A stretch of 64,000 nt of DNA from Nocardioides sp. SLBN-35 (GTDB lineage Bacteria > Actinomycetota > Actinomycetes > Propionibacteriales > Nocardioidaceae), in assembly GCF_006715725.1 (NCBI RefSeq), contig NZ_VFNU01000001.1, positions 5,270,001-5,334,000 on the forward strand, given 5' to 3'. Of this stretch, positions 15,543-23,861 are shown in pieces. A model generated the notes under the pieces. That model made no database searches, was not told the DNA's origin, and saw nothing but the letters and a program-made list of their open reading frames with translations. A program made the translations under genes and the position numbers. Position 1 is the stretch's first letter, and the number at the start of each line of letters is the position of its first letter.

Positions 15543-16171
15543 CACGGCTCCACGGTAGTGCTCATCCGGCCGCGGCGGTGGCGAGCGAGCACGTGGCGAC
15601 CGACGAGGAACGCGAGGACCACTCCAGTGAGCACCAGGCCGGCGTTCGAGAGCTGGTGGGCGACGTGTTGCCAGCTGCTGCCCGCGAGGTAGCCGGCCGC
15701 CACCATCATGCCGCCCCACAGCACGGCGCCGGTGAGGTTGGCGAGCAGGAAGCGGCGGTACGGCATCCGCCCCATCCCGGCCAGGCCCGGCACCAGCACC
15801 CGCAGCGCGACCGTGAACCGGCCGACCAGGACCGCCCAGCCCCCGCGCCGCGACAGCGCGTGCTCGGCCCGGTCGAGCCGGTCGGCTCGCACGAACCGGC
15901 CCACCGTGGAGTCGAGGATCCGCCGCCCCCACCGCTTGCCGACGAGATAGCCGACGGTGTCGCCCGCGGCCGCGCCGGCGATGCCCGCGGCCGCCACGAC
16001 GGCGACCGGCACGTGCCCCTGCCCAGCGACCACGCCGCCGAGCAGCAGCGCCAGCTCACCGGGGAACACGAAGCCGAGGAACACCGAGGACTCCAGGGCA
16101 GGCAGCAGGAACACCACCACGACGGCCAGCCAGGCCGGGACGGCGAGGAGGTGCTCGACGAGCGCGGTCAT
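15542..16171 (-). CDS. DedA-family membrane protein
   Basis: A 209-residue integral membrane protein with the DedA (SNARE-associated/VTT) pattern: an early membrane helix, the re-entrant PALESSVFLGFVFPGE motif, GDTVGYLVGKRWGRRIL, and the FTVALRVLVPGLAGMGRM arginine motif, followed by C-terminal membrane helices. The family is linked to undecaprenyl-phosphate or phospholipid flipping and to proton-motive-force homeostasis. First gene of the operon with the OmpR regulator and kinase; both junctions overlap. Confidence 0.92.
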   Translation of the reverse strand: MTALVEHLLAVPAWLAVVVVFLLPALESSVFLGFVFPGELALLLGGVVAGQGHVPVAVVAAAGIAGAAAGDTVGYLVGKRWGRRILDSTVGRFVRADRLDRAEHALSRRGGWAVLVGRFTVALRVLVPGLAGMGRMPYRRFLLANLTGAVLWGGMMVAAGYLAGSSWQHVAHQLSNAGLVLTGVVLAFLVGRHVLARHRRGRMSTTVEP

Positions 16172-16230
16172 GTCGCGACGGTAGGCCGGAGGAGATGAAG
16201 GAACCGTGAAGTCGCCGGGCGGCCAGGAAC

Positions 16231-16267
16231 CGAAGAGCCCCCGTCGCGATCCGACGGGGGCTCTTCG
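16231..16267. terminator. Terminator hairpin between tRNA-Ser and the DedA operon
   Basis: A perfect 16-bp stem (CGAAGAGCCCCCGTCG arm) with a 5-nt CGATC loop immediately downstream of the tRNA on the minus strand. No long T-run. Confidence 0.75.
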
Positions 16268-16272
16268 CTGGC

Positions 16273-16362
16273 TGGCGGTGACGGAGGGATTTGAACCCTC
16301 GGTGGACTTGCGCCCACAAACGCTTTCGAGGCGTTCTCCTTAGGCCGCTCGGACACGTCACC
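16273..16362 (-). tRNA. tRNA-Ser (CGA anticodon)
   Basis: A class II tRNA with 7-bp acceptor stem GGTGACG/CGTCACC, D-arm TCC...GGA, anticodon stem AACGC/GCGTT with loop CTCGAAA (anticodon CGA, reads UCG), a long variable arm (GTGGGCGCAAGTCCAC), T-arm GAGGG-TTCAAAT-CCCTC, discriminator G and an encoded CCA. Confidence 0.96.
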
Positions 16363-16510
16363 GCGGGAGACATTACCGGAGCGGAGACGACGGTCCGAAT
16401 CCCGGCACCCGCCCGGCGATGCCGTCGCGACGGGCCGAGGGCGCCGTTTGCCGTCCTCGACGACCGGGTACGCGGGCACTGGCCCAGACACCACGACGCA
16501 CGGAGGACCC

Positions 16511-17938
16511 ATGCCACCGGAAGGACCGCTGATCGGGAGCGGGATGAAGGCCCTGATCGCCGAGGCCGCCATCGCGGCCGACATGGAGCACCGCGGGTTC
16601 CTCAACTACGGCGGCGGGAACTTCGTCGAGGTCGGCAGCAACGCCAACGACTCCAACCCCGTCGTGTGGCGGATCACCGTGTCGGACGGCAAGGTGCAGC
16701 GCGAGATGATCTACGGCTCCGAGTCCGACTCGAGCGTGCCGAAGGTCGAGGACTACTCCCACCTCCAGTCCGACGTGTTCAACTACTGGCACAAGGCCAT
16801 CGACGACGCCTTCGTGGACTGGGAGGACTTCCCGTCGGCGAACCCGCTCGGCTGGGACAAGGGCGCCGTGCTCAAGGGCGCAGCCGAGATCAGGGTCAAC
16901 GCACACAGCGACGACAACACCGGCGAGGCGTCCGGCGCGAACGTGCGGCTCGACTCCGACATCTCCAACCTGATGACCCGCACCGGCCAGCTCAACGGGG
17001 AGTACGCCGAGGCGTTCAACGAGAAGTACGTCACCAAGCTGCGTCCCGTGCTCGACAACCTGCAGGCACTGACCATGGTGCTGGCCTACTCGCTGGCCGG
17101 CGAGGAGGAGCTGTTCCGGCGTACCCGAGAGCAGATCGCCCAGGTCGCCAACGACTCACTCAAGGCGATGCAGGCATCGGGGCCCAAGGGTGGCGACATC
17201 ACCGGCCTGAAGATCTTCCTGATCGTCGTGGGCGCGGTGTGTGCGGGGGTCGGCGCCGTCGCCGCGGGCGGCGTCGCCGTTCCCGTGGCGCTGAAGGTCG
17301 CCGCTTCACTCACCGGCGCCGGCGCCAGCGCCAGCGGCGGCCTGCTCGGCGCGCTCGTCAAGCCGCCGCCCGAGCCCGAGCCGATCCCGCTGGGCGCGGA
17401 CCATCCCTCGAAGGTGCTGACCAACCTGGTCAACGGCCTCAAGGACATCAACACCCGGATCCGCACCGAGGAGCAGCTGCTCGTCGACCTCCTCGACGCC
17501 ACCTACACCGACGCCGCCCCGGCGACCGCGGCCGGCCCGTTCAACATCGCCAAGCCCGAGCTGATCGGCAAGACCGGCAGCTCCGTCCTCGAGTCGCACC
17601 AGGTGCTGGTCGACAAGGAGACGATCGCCAAGATCACCGAGCTGTGGATCCCGTCGATCGTCGGCGACCTCAACGCGTGCACCGCCGAGCTCACCATCGG
17701 CGCGTCGGGCTGGACCCGTCCGGCCGGCATCGGCCTGTCGGCGACCGGGCCCTGGTCGTCGTACTCGAAGCTGCAGACCGGGGTCGCCGACCTGGTCAAG
17801 GACACCGCGACCGAGCTGACCGGATCCGCGGAGAGCCTGCAGGCGGCGGCCGCCGACATCGGTCTGTCCGACGAGCACGTCAACGAGAGCTACGCGGCGC
17901 AGGCCCGCAAGATCACCGAGGACAACATCAACTACTGA
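16511..17938 (+). CDS. Helix-rich protein of unknown function
   Basis: A 475-residue protein with no signal peptide. An N-terminal alpha/beta part (1-120; FLNYGGGNFVEVGSN, PVVWRITVSDGKVQREM) is followed by long helices (120-230), a central Gly/Ala-rich hydrophobic segment (about 232-285; LKIFLIVVGAVCAGVGAV) and more helices to the end. A hydrophobic hairpin between long helices recalls LXG/WXG-type secreted actinobacterial proteins, but I see no diagnostic WxG or YxxxD/E signal, so this is only a suggestion. The ATG at 16511 follows GGAGG. It lies beside the tRNA gene and runs head-on into the ROK gene with 3 bp between stops. Confidence 0.7.
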   Translation: MPPEGPLIGSGMKALIAEAAIAADMEHRGFLNYGGGNFVEVGSNANDSNPVVWRITVSDGKVQREMIYGSESDSSVPKVEDYSHLQSDVFNYWHKAIDDAFVDWEDFPSANPLGWDKGAVLKGAAEIRVNAHSDDNTGEASGANVRLDSDISNLMTRTGQLNGEYAEAFNEKYVTKLRPVLDNLQALTMVLAYSLAGEEELFRRTREQIAQVANDSLKAMQASGPKGGDITGLKIFLIVVGAVCAGVGAVAAGGVAVPVALKVAASLTGAGASASGGLLGALVKPPPEPEPIPLGADHPSKVLTNLVNGLKDINTRIRTEEQLLVDLLDATYTDAAPATAAGPFNIAKPELIGKTGSSVLESHQVLVDKETIAKITELWIPSIVGDLNACTAELTIGASGWTRPAGIGLSATGPWSSYSKLQTGVADLVKDTATELTGSAESLQAAAADIGLSDEHVNESYAAQARKITEDNINY

Positions 17939-17941
17939 CGA

Positions 17942-19135
17942 TCAACCGACGCGGACCGCGTTCCGCAACCGGGCGTCGACGGCGGCCGGGCTGAGCACCT
18001 CGTCCAGCGCCAGGGCGGCGCACCCGACGAGACCGGCCCGGTCGCCGTACGTCGCGGGGAGGAACTGCAGCTCACGGGTCGCCAGCGCGGAGGACCGGGC
18101 GTAGACCGCCTCGCGCACGCCGGCCGCGTAGACGTCGTACGCCGCGGCCATGTCGCCGCCGAGGACGACGGCGCGCGGGTTGAGCAGGTTGATGGCGACG
18201 GCCAACAGCTCGCCGACCATCCGTCCGCTCTCGCGCAACAGCTGCTTGGCCTCGGGGTCGCCGGCCAGGGCGTGGGCGACCAGGTCGCGGACGTGCTCGA
18301 CCTCGCGCCCCTCCTCCCGCAGCCTCGCGACCAGCGCCCAGCCGGCGGCGATCGTCTCGAGGCAGCCGACGTCGCCGCAGCGACAGGGCCGGGCGGCAGC
18401 CTCGGGCACCTTGGTGTGGCCGAGCTCCCCGGCGGCCCCGAGCGCTCCGCTGATGATCCGGCCGTCGGCGACGACGCCGAGACCGAGGCCGGTGGAGGCC
18501 TTCAGCACCAGCAGGTCGCGCGCCTGGGCGACGTGGCCGAGGTACTCCGAGCGGGCCAGCATGTCGGCGTCGTTGGCGAGGAAGAGCGGGGCGTCCGCCA
18601 CCGCGGTGAGGTACGGCGCCAGCGGGATGCCGTCCCAGCCGGCCATGACCGGCGTGTCGACGCTGACCCCGCGCTCGGCGTCGACCGCACCCGGCAGCGA
18701 CAGCCCGATGCCGAGCACCGGTGGCGTGTCGGTGCCGATCAGCCGCGCGAGCTGGTCGGCGACGCCCGGCATCACCACGCCGGGTCCGGCGCCGATCTCG
18801 TGGTCGACCGCGGACGCGGCCAGCTCGGTGCCGCCGAGGTCGAAGACGGCGACCTGGGAGCGGGAGCGGCCGATCGCGACCGCGAGGACGCTGCCGGCGT
18901 CGACCGCGAGCTCGAGGCTGCCGGGCGGGCGGCCGCCGGTGGAGGCGAGCTCGGCGCCGACCCGGAGCAGCCCGGCCTCGCCGAGTGCGCTCACCCGGGC
19001 GACGACCGCGGTGCGGGACAGGCCGGTGAGCCGGACCAGGTCGGCCCGGGTGGCGGCCCGGCCCGCGCGCACCAGCGCGAACAGCTCGCCCGCCGTCGCC
19101 GTGTCGCGACCGACCGGCTGCCGCACCTCCGTCAT
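17942..19135 (-). CDS. ROK-family transcriptional regulator
   Basis: A 397-residue repressor-type ROK protein. The winged helix (about 10-75) includes TRADLVRLTGLSRTAVVARV. The sugar-kinase-like domain contains the ROK zinc motif CRCGDVGCLETIAAG and the phosphate loop GLGLGVVADG. ATG at 19135 after GGAGG. It diverges from zwf-edd-eda across 90 bp that hold two inverted repeats, so it very probably represses this Entner-Doudoroff operon in response to glucose, gluconate or a phosphorylated intermediate. The link is inferred from position and operator structure. Confidence 0.88.
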   Translation of the reverse strand: MTEVRQPVGRDTATAGELFALVRAGRAATRADLVRLTGLSRTAVVARVSALGEAGLLRVGAELASTGGRPPGSLELAVDAGSVLAVAIGRSRSQVAVFDLGGTELAASAVDHEIGAGPGVVMPGVADQLARLIGTDTPPVLGIGLSLPGAVDAERGVSVDTPVMAGWDGIPLAPYLTAVADAPLFLANDADMLARSEYLGHVAQARDLLVLKASTGLGLGVVADGRIISGALGAAGELGHTKVPEAAARPCRCGDVGCLETIAAGWALVARLREEGREVEHVRDLVAHALAGDPEAKQLLRESGRMVGELLAVAINLLNPRAVVLGGDMAAAYDVYAAGVREAVYARSSALATRELQFLPATYGDRAGLVGCAALALDEVLSPAAVDARLRNAVRVG

Positions 19136-19173
19136 GCCTCCGAACTCTAAACCCCTGCGACTTTGTCCTGAAA

Positions 19174-19209
19174 AAGTCATAAGCATGACTTCCGCAAGAC
19201 ACTCTTGCG
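19174..19209. promoter_or_regulatory. Two adjacent inverted repeats, likely ROK operators
   Basis: AAGTCAT-AAGC-ATGACTT (19174-19191) and CGCAAGA-CAC-TCTTGCG (19193-19209), both with perfect 7-bp arms. They fill the centre of the ROK/zwf divergent region; the second ends 3 bp before the candidate zwf -10. Confidence 0.65.
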
Positions 19210-19212
19210 CAC

Positions 19213-19218
19213 TACCGT
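19213..19218 (+). promoter_or_regulatory. Candidate -10 for leaderless zwf mRNA
   Basis: TACCGT ends 7 nt before the GTG at 19226. There is no ribosome site in front of the GTG, consistent with transcription starting at the codon. Confidence 0.45.
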
Positions 19219-19225
19219 TGCACGG

Positions 19226-20725
19226 GTGACCGCACCCGACCTCGTGCTTCCCCCTTGTGACTTCACCGTGTTCGGCGGCACCGGCGACCTGGCGCTGCGC
19301 AAGCTGCTGCCCGGGCTCTACGAGCAGGAGCGCCGTCGCCAGCTCCCCGCCGGCACCCGGATCATCGGCGTCTCCCGCACGCCCCTCGACGACGCCGGCT
19401 ACCGCGACCTCGTCACCCACGCCCTCTTCGACCACGTGGCCGAGGACCATCTCGAGGCCGGCGCCCTGCACCGGTTGACCGCCCGCCTGCACCACCTCAC
19501 GCTCGACATCGGCTCCGCCGAGGACTGGGACCGGCTCCACGGCCTGCTCAAGGACCGGCCGGTTTCGAGGCTCGCCGGCGCTCGCACCTCAACCACCGAG
19601 ACGGCCGAGGTCACCCGGATCCACTACCTCGCGGTCGGCTCCGACCTGTTCGGCACGATCTGCGACCGGCTCGACGACCTCGGCCTGGTCACCCCGCGGT
19701 GCCGGGTCGTGCTCGAGAAGCCGATCGGCGCCGACCTCGCCTCCTCGCGCCAGGTCAACGACGCCGTCGGCCGGGTCTTCGAGGAGCGGCAGATCTTCCG
19801 GATCGACCACTACCTCGGCAAGGAGAGCGTGCAGAACCTCCTCGTCACCCGCTTCGCCAACGTCTTCCTCGAGCCCATCTGGAACTCCCGCTGGGTCGAT
19901 CACGTCCAGATCACCGTCGCCGAGACCCTCGGCGTCGGTGAGCGCGGCGACTACTACGACCGGGCCGGGGCGCTGCGCGACATGGTGCAGAACCACCTGC
20001 TGCAGCTGCTCTGCCTGGTCGCGATGGAGCCGCCGTCGTACGTCGGCGGCGATGCGCACGACGCCGTCCGCGACGAGAAGCTCAAGGTGCTGCGCGCCCT
20101 CGCGCCGCTCACCGGCACCGAGGTCGACCGGGCAACGGTCCGCGGCCAGTACACGTCGTACGGCGCCGACCTCGGGCACCCCAGCACCACCGAGACCTTC
20201 GTCGCGCTGCGCGCGGAGGTACAGAACTGGCGCTGGTCGGGCGTGCCGTTCTACCTGCGCACCGGGAAGCGCCTTGCCCGGCAGGAGTCGACGATCGAGG
20301 TGGTCTTCAAGGAGCCGCCGCACGCGATGTTCCCCGACAGCGAGGGCGTCACGACGCCCAACCGGCTGACCATCCGGATGCAGCCCGACGAGGGCATGCA
20401 GCTGCACCTGACGGCCAAGCACCCGGGCCCCGGTGGGATCCGGCTGCACCCGGCGTCCCTCGACCTGACCTGGGCCGACACCTTCGACGAGCGCAGCCCG
20501 GAGCCGTACGAGCGCTTGCTCCGCGACGTGATGCGCGGCGTCCCCACCCTGTTCATGCGCCGCGACGAGGTGGAGGCCGCGTGGGGCTGGGTCGAACCCA
20601 TCCTCGAGCAGTGGCGGGCGAGCGGCGTCGAGCCGGTCCGCTACCACCCCGGCACCGACGGACCCGCAGCCGCCGAGCGGTTGCTTGCTCGAGACGGTCG
20701 CACCTGGCAGGAGGGTTCGCGATGA
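19226..20725 (+). CDS. zwf: Glucose-6-phosphate 1-dehydrogenase
   Basis: A 499-residue enzyme oxidising glucose-6-phosphate to 6-phosphogluconolactone with NADP+. The nucleotide site is FGGTGDLALRKLLPGLY and the substrate/catalytic signature RIDHYLGKESVQN; NWRWSGVPFYLRTGKRL and RLTIRMQPDEGMQ also match the family. At about residues 112-125 there is an extra segment (PVSRLAGARTSTT) absent from typical family members; it coincides with a REP-like DNA element and appears to be an in-frame insertion. First gene of zwf-edd-eda, overlapping edd by ATGA. The upstream GTG at 19226 is chosen over an earlier frame because of the -10 spacing. Confidence 0.95.
   Translation: MTAPDLVLPPCDFTVFGGTGDLALRKLLPGLYEQERRRQLPAGTRIIGVSRTPLDDAGYRDLVTHALFDHVAEDHLEAGALHRLTARLHHLTLDIGSAEDWDRLHGLLKDRPVSRLAGARTSTTETAEVTRIHYLAVGSDLFGTICDRLDDLGLVTPRCRVVLEKPIGADLASSRQVNDAVGRVFEERQIFRIDHYLGKESVQNLLVTRFANVFLEPIWNSRWVDHVQITVAETLGVGERGDYYDRAGALRDMVQNHLLQLLCLVAMEPPSYVGGDAHDAVRDEKLKVLRALAPLTGTEVDRATVRGQYTSYGADLGHPSTTETFVALRAEVQNWRWSGVPFYLRTGKRLARQESTIEVVFKEPPHAMFPDSEGVTTPNRLTIRMQPDEGMQLHLTAKHPGPGGIRLHPASLDLTWADTFDERSPEPYERLLRDVMRGVPTLFMRRDEVEAAWGWVEPILEQWRASGVEPVRYHPGTDGPAAAERLLARDGRTWQEGSR
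19561..19597 (+). repeat. REP-like element inserted in zwf
   Basis: Begins GGTTTCGAGGCTCGC and ends GCTCGCACCTCAACC, an imperfect inverted repeat. From memory this matches a repetitive extragenic palindrome common in Nocardioides genomes; that recall is unverified. It encodes the extra residues in Zwf and keeps the frame. Confidence 0.55.
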
Positions 20726-22575
20726 CCGAGGAGCTCCACCCCGTCCTGGCCGAGGTCACCCAGCGCCTCGTCGAGCGGAGCGCGGCCACCCGGTCGGCTT
20801 ACCTCGACCGGGTGCGGGCCGCCGCGGTCCGCGGCCCCGCGCGCGGCCGGCTCGCCTGCGCCAACCTCGCGCACGGCTTCGCCGCCGCCGAGGGTCCGGC
20901 CAAGGCCGAGCTCGCCCACGGGCACAAGCCCAACCTGGCGATCGTGACCAGCTACAACGACATGCTCTCCGCCCACCAGCCGTACGGCGCCTACCCACCC
21001 GTCCTCAAGGACGCGGTGATCCGCGCCGGCGGGCTCGCGCAGGTCGCGGGCGGCGTCCCCGCCATGTGTGACGGGATCACCCAGGGCCGCGACGGCATGC
21101 AGCTCTCGCTCTACAGCCGCGACGTCATCGCGATGTCGACCGCGATCGCGCTGTCGCACGACATGTTCGACGCGGCACTGCTGCTCGGCGTGTGCGACAA
21201 GATCGTGCCCGGCCTGCTGATCGGGGCGCTGTCCTTCGGGCACCTGCCGACCGTGTTCGTGCCCGCCGGGCCGATGGCCTCCGGGCTGCCCAACGGCGAG
21301 AAGGCCCGCGTCCGGCAGGCGTACGCCGAGGGGAAGGTCGGGCGCGAGGAGCTGCTCGAGGCCGAGGCGGCGTCGTACCACTCCCGGGGGACGTGCACGT
21401 TCTACGGCACCGCCAACTCCAACCAGCTGCTGATGGAGGTGATGGGCCTGCACCTTCCGGGCTCGTCCTTCGTCAACCCGGACTCCCCGCTGCGCGAGGC
21501 GCTGACCCGGGAGGCCGGCGCGGTGGGCGTGCGGCGGGCCGCGGGTACCGCGCCCGGGATCGGTGAGCTGGTCGACGAGAAGGTCGTCCTCAACGCCTGC
21601 GTCGCGCTGCTCGCCAGCGGCGGGTCGACCAACCACACGCTGCACCTGGTCGCGATCGCCCGCGCGGCCGGGATCCTGCTCACCTGGGACGACCTCGCCG
21701 ACCTGTCGGCCGTCGTACCGCTGCTGGCACGGGTGTACCCCAACGGTGCGGCCGACGTGAACCACTTCCACGCAGCCGGCGGGGTCGGGTTCCTGGTGCG
21801 GACCCTGCTGGACGCCGGACTGCTGCACGAGGACGTCGAGACGATCGTGGGGCGCGGACTGCGGCGCTACAGCACCGAGCCCGTCCTGGTCGACGGCGAG
21901 CTGTCGTGGCGACCCGGTCCGGCAGAGAGCCTGGACCTGGAGGTGCTGCGGCCTGCCACGGCGCCCTTCTCGGCCGACGGCGGCGTGAAGGTCGTGCGGG
22001 GGCCGCTCGGGACGGGCGTGGTGAAGACCTCCGCGGTCGCGGTCGAGCACCGGACGGTGTCCGCGCCGGCGCGGGTCTTCGACGACCAGCACGACTTCCT
22101 CCTCGCGTTCGCGAACGGCGAGCTGGACGGGATCGACCTGGTCGCGGTGATCCGCTACCAGGGGCCGGCCGCCAACGGCATGCCCGAGCTGCACAAGCTG
22201 ACCCCGGCGCTCGGGGTGCTGCAGGACCGGGGACAGCGGGTCGCGATCGTCACCGACGGCCGGATGTCCGGTGCCTCGGGCAAGGTCCCCGCCGCCATCC
22301 ACGTCACCCCCGAGGCCGCACTGGGCGGTCCGCTCTCCCGGATCCGCGACGGCGACCTGGTCACCCTCGACGCCGACGCCGGGGTGCTGACCGTCGCCGC
22401 CGACCTGGCCGGGCGTCCTGCTGTCGGGGCCGCTCCGGCCGGCGACGCCTGGGCCGGGACCGGTCGAGAGCTGTTCGCCGCCTTCCGCGCCACCGTCGGC
22501 CCGGCCGACCAGGGCGCCTCGATCTTCCCCGTCCCCGCTGCTGCTTCCCCGGAGGTGCCCCTTGTCCGCGCTTGA
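20722..22575 (+). CDS. edd: 6-phosphogluconate dehydratase
   Basis: A 617-residue IlvD/Edd-family enzyme that dehydrates 6-phosphogluconate to KDPG. The 4Fe-4S cluster cysteines are expected in PAMCDGITQG, LLGVCDKIVPG and SRGTCTFYGTANSNQ. C-terminal hallmarks TDGRMSGASGKVPAAIHVTP and NGMPELHKLTPALG fit Edd. The ATG overlaps the zwf stop (ATGA), and the 3' end overlaps eda by 14 bp, so the three enzymes are translationally coupled. A true edd is uncommon in Actinobacteria; with eda downstream it defines a complete Entner-Doudoroff route. Confidence 0.95.
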   Translation: MTEELHPVLAEVTQRLVERSAATRSAYLDRVRAAAVRGPARGRLACANLAHGFAAAEGPAKAELAHGHKPNLAIVTSYNDMLSAHQPYGAYPPVLKDAVIRAGGLAQVAGGVPAMCDGITQGRDGMQLSLYSRDVIAMSTAIALSHDMFDAALLLGVCDKIVPGLLIGALSFGHLPTVFVPAGPMASGLPNGEKARVRQAYAEGKVGREELLEAEAASYHSRGTCTFYGTANSNQLLMEVMGLHLPGSSFVNPDSPLREALTREAGAVGVRRAAGTAPGIGELVDEKVVLNACVALLASGGSTNHTLHLVAIARAAGILLTWDDLADLSAVVPLLARVYPNGAADVNHFHAAGGVGFLVRTLLDAGLLHEDVETIVGRGLRRYSTEPVLVDGELSWRPGPAESLDLEVLRPATAPFSADGGVKVVRGPLGTGVVKTSAVAVEHRTVSAPARVFDDQHDFLLAFANGELDGIDLVAVIRYQGPAANGMPELHKLTPALGVLQDRGQRVAIVTDGRMSGASGKVPAAIHVTPEAALGGPLSRIRDGDLVTLDADAGVLTVAADLAGRPAVGAAPAGDAWAGTGRELFAAFRATVGPADQGASIFPVPAAASPEVPLVRA

Positions 22576-23173
22576 CCTGGTCCCCGTGCTGCCGGTGGTC
22601 GTGATCGACGACCTCGCGACCGCCGTACCCATCGCCCGGGCGCTCGTCGACGGCGGCCTGCCCGCCATCGAGCTCACCCTGCGCACCCCGCTGGCCCTCG
22701 AGGCGATCCGCCTGATCGCCGCCGAGGTGCCCGAGATCGCCCTCGGCGCAGGGACGATCGCCACGCCCGGCCAGGCGTCGGCCGCGGTGGCCGCCGGGGC
22801 GGGCTTCCTCGTCTCCCCGGGCTGCACGCCTTCGCTGCTGGCCGCGATGCAGGACACCGGCGTGCCCTTCCTGCCCGGTACGGCGACCGTCTCCGAGGTG
22901 ATGGCGGTGCTCGACGCCGGCGTGAGCGAGATGAAGTTCTTCCCCGCCGAGGCGGCCGGCGGAGCGGCGTACCTCCGCGCGGTCGGCGGCCCCCTCCCCC
23001 AGGCCCGGTTCTGCCCCACCGGCGGCATCACCCCCGCCTCCGCGCCCAGCTACCTCGCCCTGCCGAACGTCGGCTGCGTCGGTGGCTCGTGGCTCACCCC
23101 CACCGACGCCGTCGCCGCCGGGGACTGGGAGCGGATCAGCAAGCTCGCCGCGGAGGCCGCCGCGCTGGGTTGA
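22562..23173 (+). CDS. eda: 2-keto-3-deoxy-6-phosphogluconate aldolase
   Basis: A 203-residue class I aldolase cleaving KDPG to pyruvate and glyceraldehyde-3-phosphate. Glu in IELTLRTP, GAGTI, the Schiff-base Lys in EMKFFPAE and the phosphate-site PTGGI are all present. The start is a TTG at 22562 inside the end of edd, supported by GGAGGTG at proper distance. Last gene of the operon, followed by the palindromic repeat pair. Confidence 0.95.
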   Translation: MSALDLVPVLPVVVIDDLATAVPIARALVDGGLPAIELTLRTPLALEAIRLIAAEVPEIALGAGTIATPGQASAAVAAGAGFLVSPGCTPSLLAAMQDTGVPFLPGTATVSEVMAVLDAGVSEMKFFPAEAAGGAAYLRAVGGPLPQARFCPTGGITPASAPSYLALPNVGCVGGSWLTPTDAVAAGDWERISKLAAEAAALG

Positions 23174-23174
23174 C

Positions 23175-23250
23175 CAAACCGTTCGATCGAACGGTTTGAG
23201 CAGGCTCGCCGGCCCATTCCGCGATCGAATCGTTCGATCGAACGGTCCGG
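23175..23250. repeat. Paired intergenic palindromes, unit A
   Basis: A perfect 24-nt palindrome (23175-23198, centre CGTTCGATCGAACG) starting 2 bp after the eda stop, and a degenerate copy with the same 14-nt core (23231-23244) about 51 bp further on. The same pair occurs at 28778-28850. It lies between convergent genes and may act as a bidirectional terminator. Confidence 0.75.
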
Positions 23251-23257
23251 TCGCGCG

Positions 23258-23830
23258 TCAACCCCGGCGGCCGAGGAGCGCGAGCAGCTCGACGAGCGGC
23301 GTCGCGCCGTCCGGGACGGGCAGCACCGCACCGAACGCCGTGCCCCTGTCGGCCGCGGTCTCCGGGCTCGAGAACGGGCGGGCGAAGGACAGGCAGGCCG
23401 CGACGTCTGCCTCGGTGACCGCGAACGGCCGGCCCAGCGCGGTGGCCAGGTCCCAGCCGTGGACGACGACCTCGTTGAGCGCGACCGCGGCCGCAACCTC
23501 GCCGGGCAGGTCGACGCCGCCGGCGGCGGTCATGCCGTCGTACGCCGCCGGGTCGCGCCAGGCCTGCGCCAGCTGCCCGAGGTCCGACGCGATCCGCTCG
23601 CGCCAGCCGTCCTCCAGCCGGGACGCGTCGCCGCTGCCGCCCTGCCCCGACCCCGGCGACGGCGCCTTGCGGGCTGCCTCGGTGAAGGCGAGGGCGAGGC
23701 CGCCGACGTGCTCGACGAGGTCACCGACGGAGTACGCCGTGCACGGGGTCGGGAGGGCGAGCTGGTCGTCGGTCACCGACGCCACCAGGTCGCTGAGCGT
23801 GGTCGTGGCCGGTCCGAGATCGAGGGTCAT
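23258..23830 (-). CDS. TIGR03086-type DinB-like metal-binding protein
   Basis: A 190-residue protein of the mycothiol-dependent maleylpyruvate isomerase-like/DinB superfamily (TIGR03086). Features are LPTPCTAYSVGDLVEHVGG (metal-ligand His) and AVALNEVVVHGWDLATALG (second His motif). Family members are four-helix bundles, many of unknown substrate. ATG at 23830 selected from the conserved N-terminus; no strong ribosome site. It lies 31 bp downstream of tadA in the same direction. Confidence 0.82.
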   Translation of the reverse strand: MTLDLGPATTTLSDLVASVTDDQLALPTPCTAYSVGDLVEHVGGLALAFTEAARKAPSPGSGQGGSGDASRLEDGWRERIASDLGQLAQAWRDPAAYDGMTAAGGVDLPGEVAAAVALNEVVVHGWDLATALGRPFAVTEADVAACLSFARPFSSPETAADRGTAFGAVLPVPDGATPLVELLALLGRRG

Positions 23831-23861
23831 GACCGGTACCGACCAGGGAGCACGGCCGGAA

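Noticed and set aside
16231..16362. tRNA-Ser as an integration site for a genomic island
   Set aside because: No integrase, direct repeat of the tRNA end or composition shift was found next to it.
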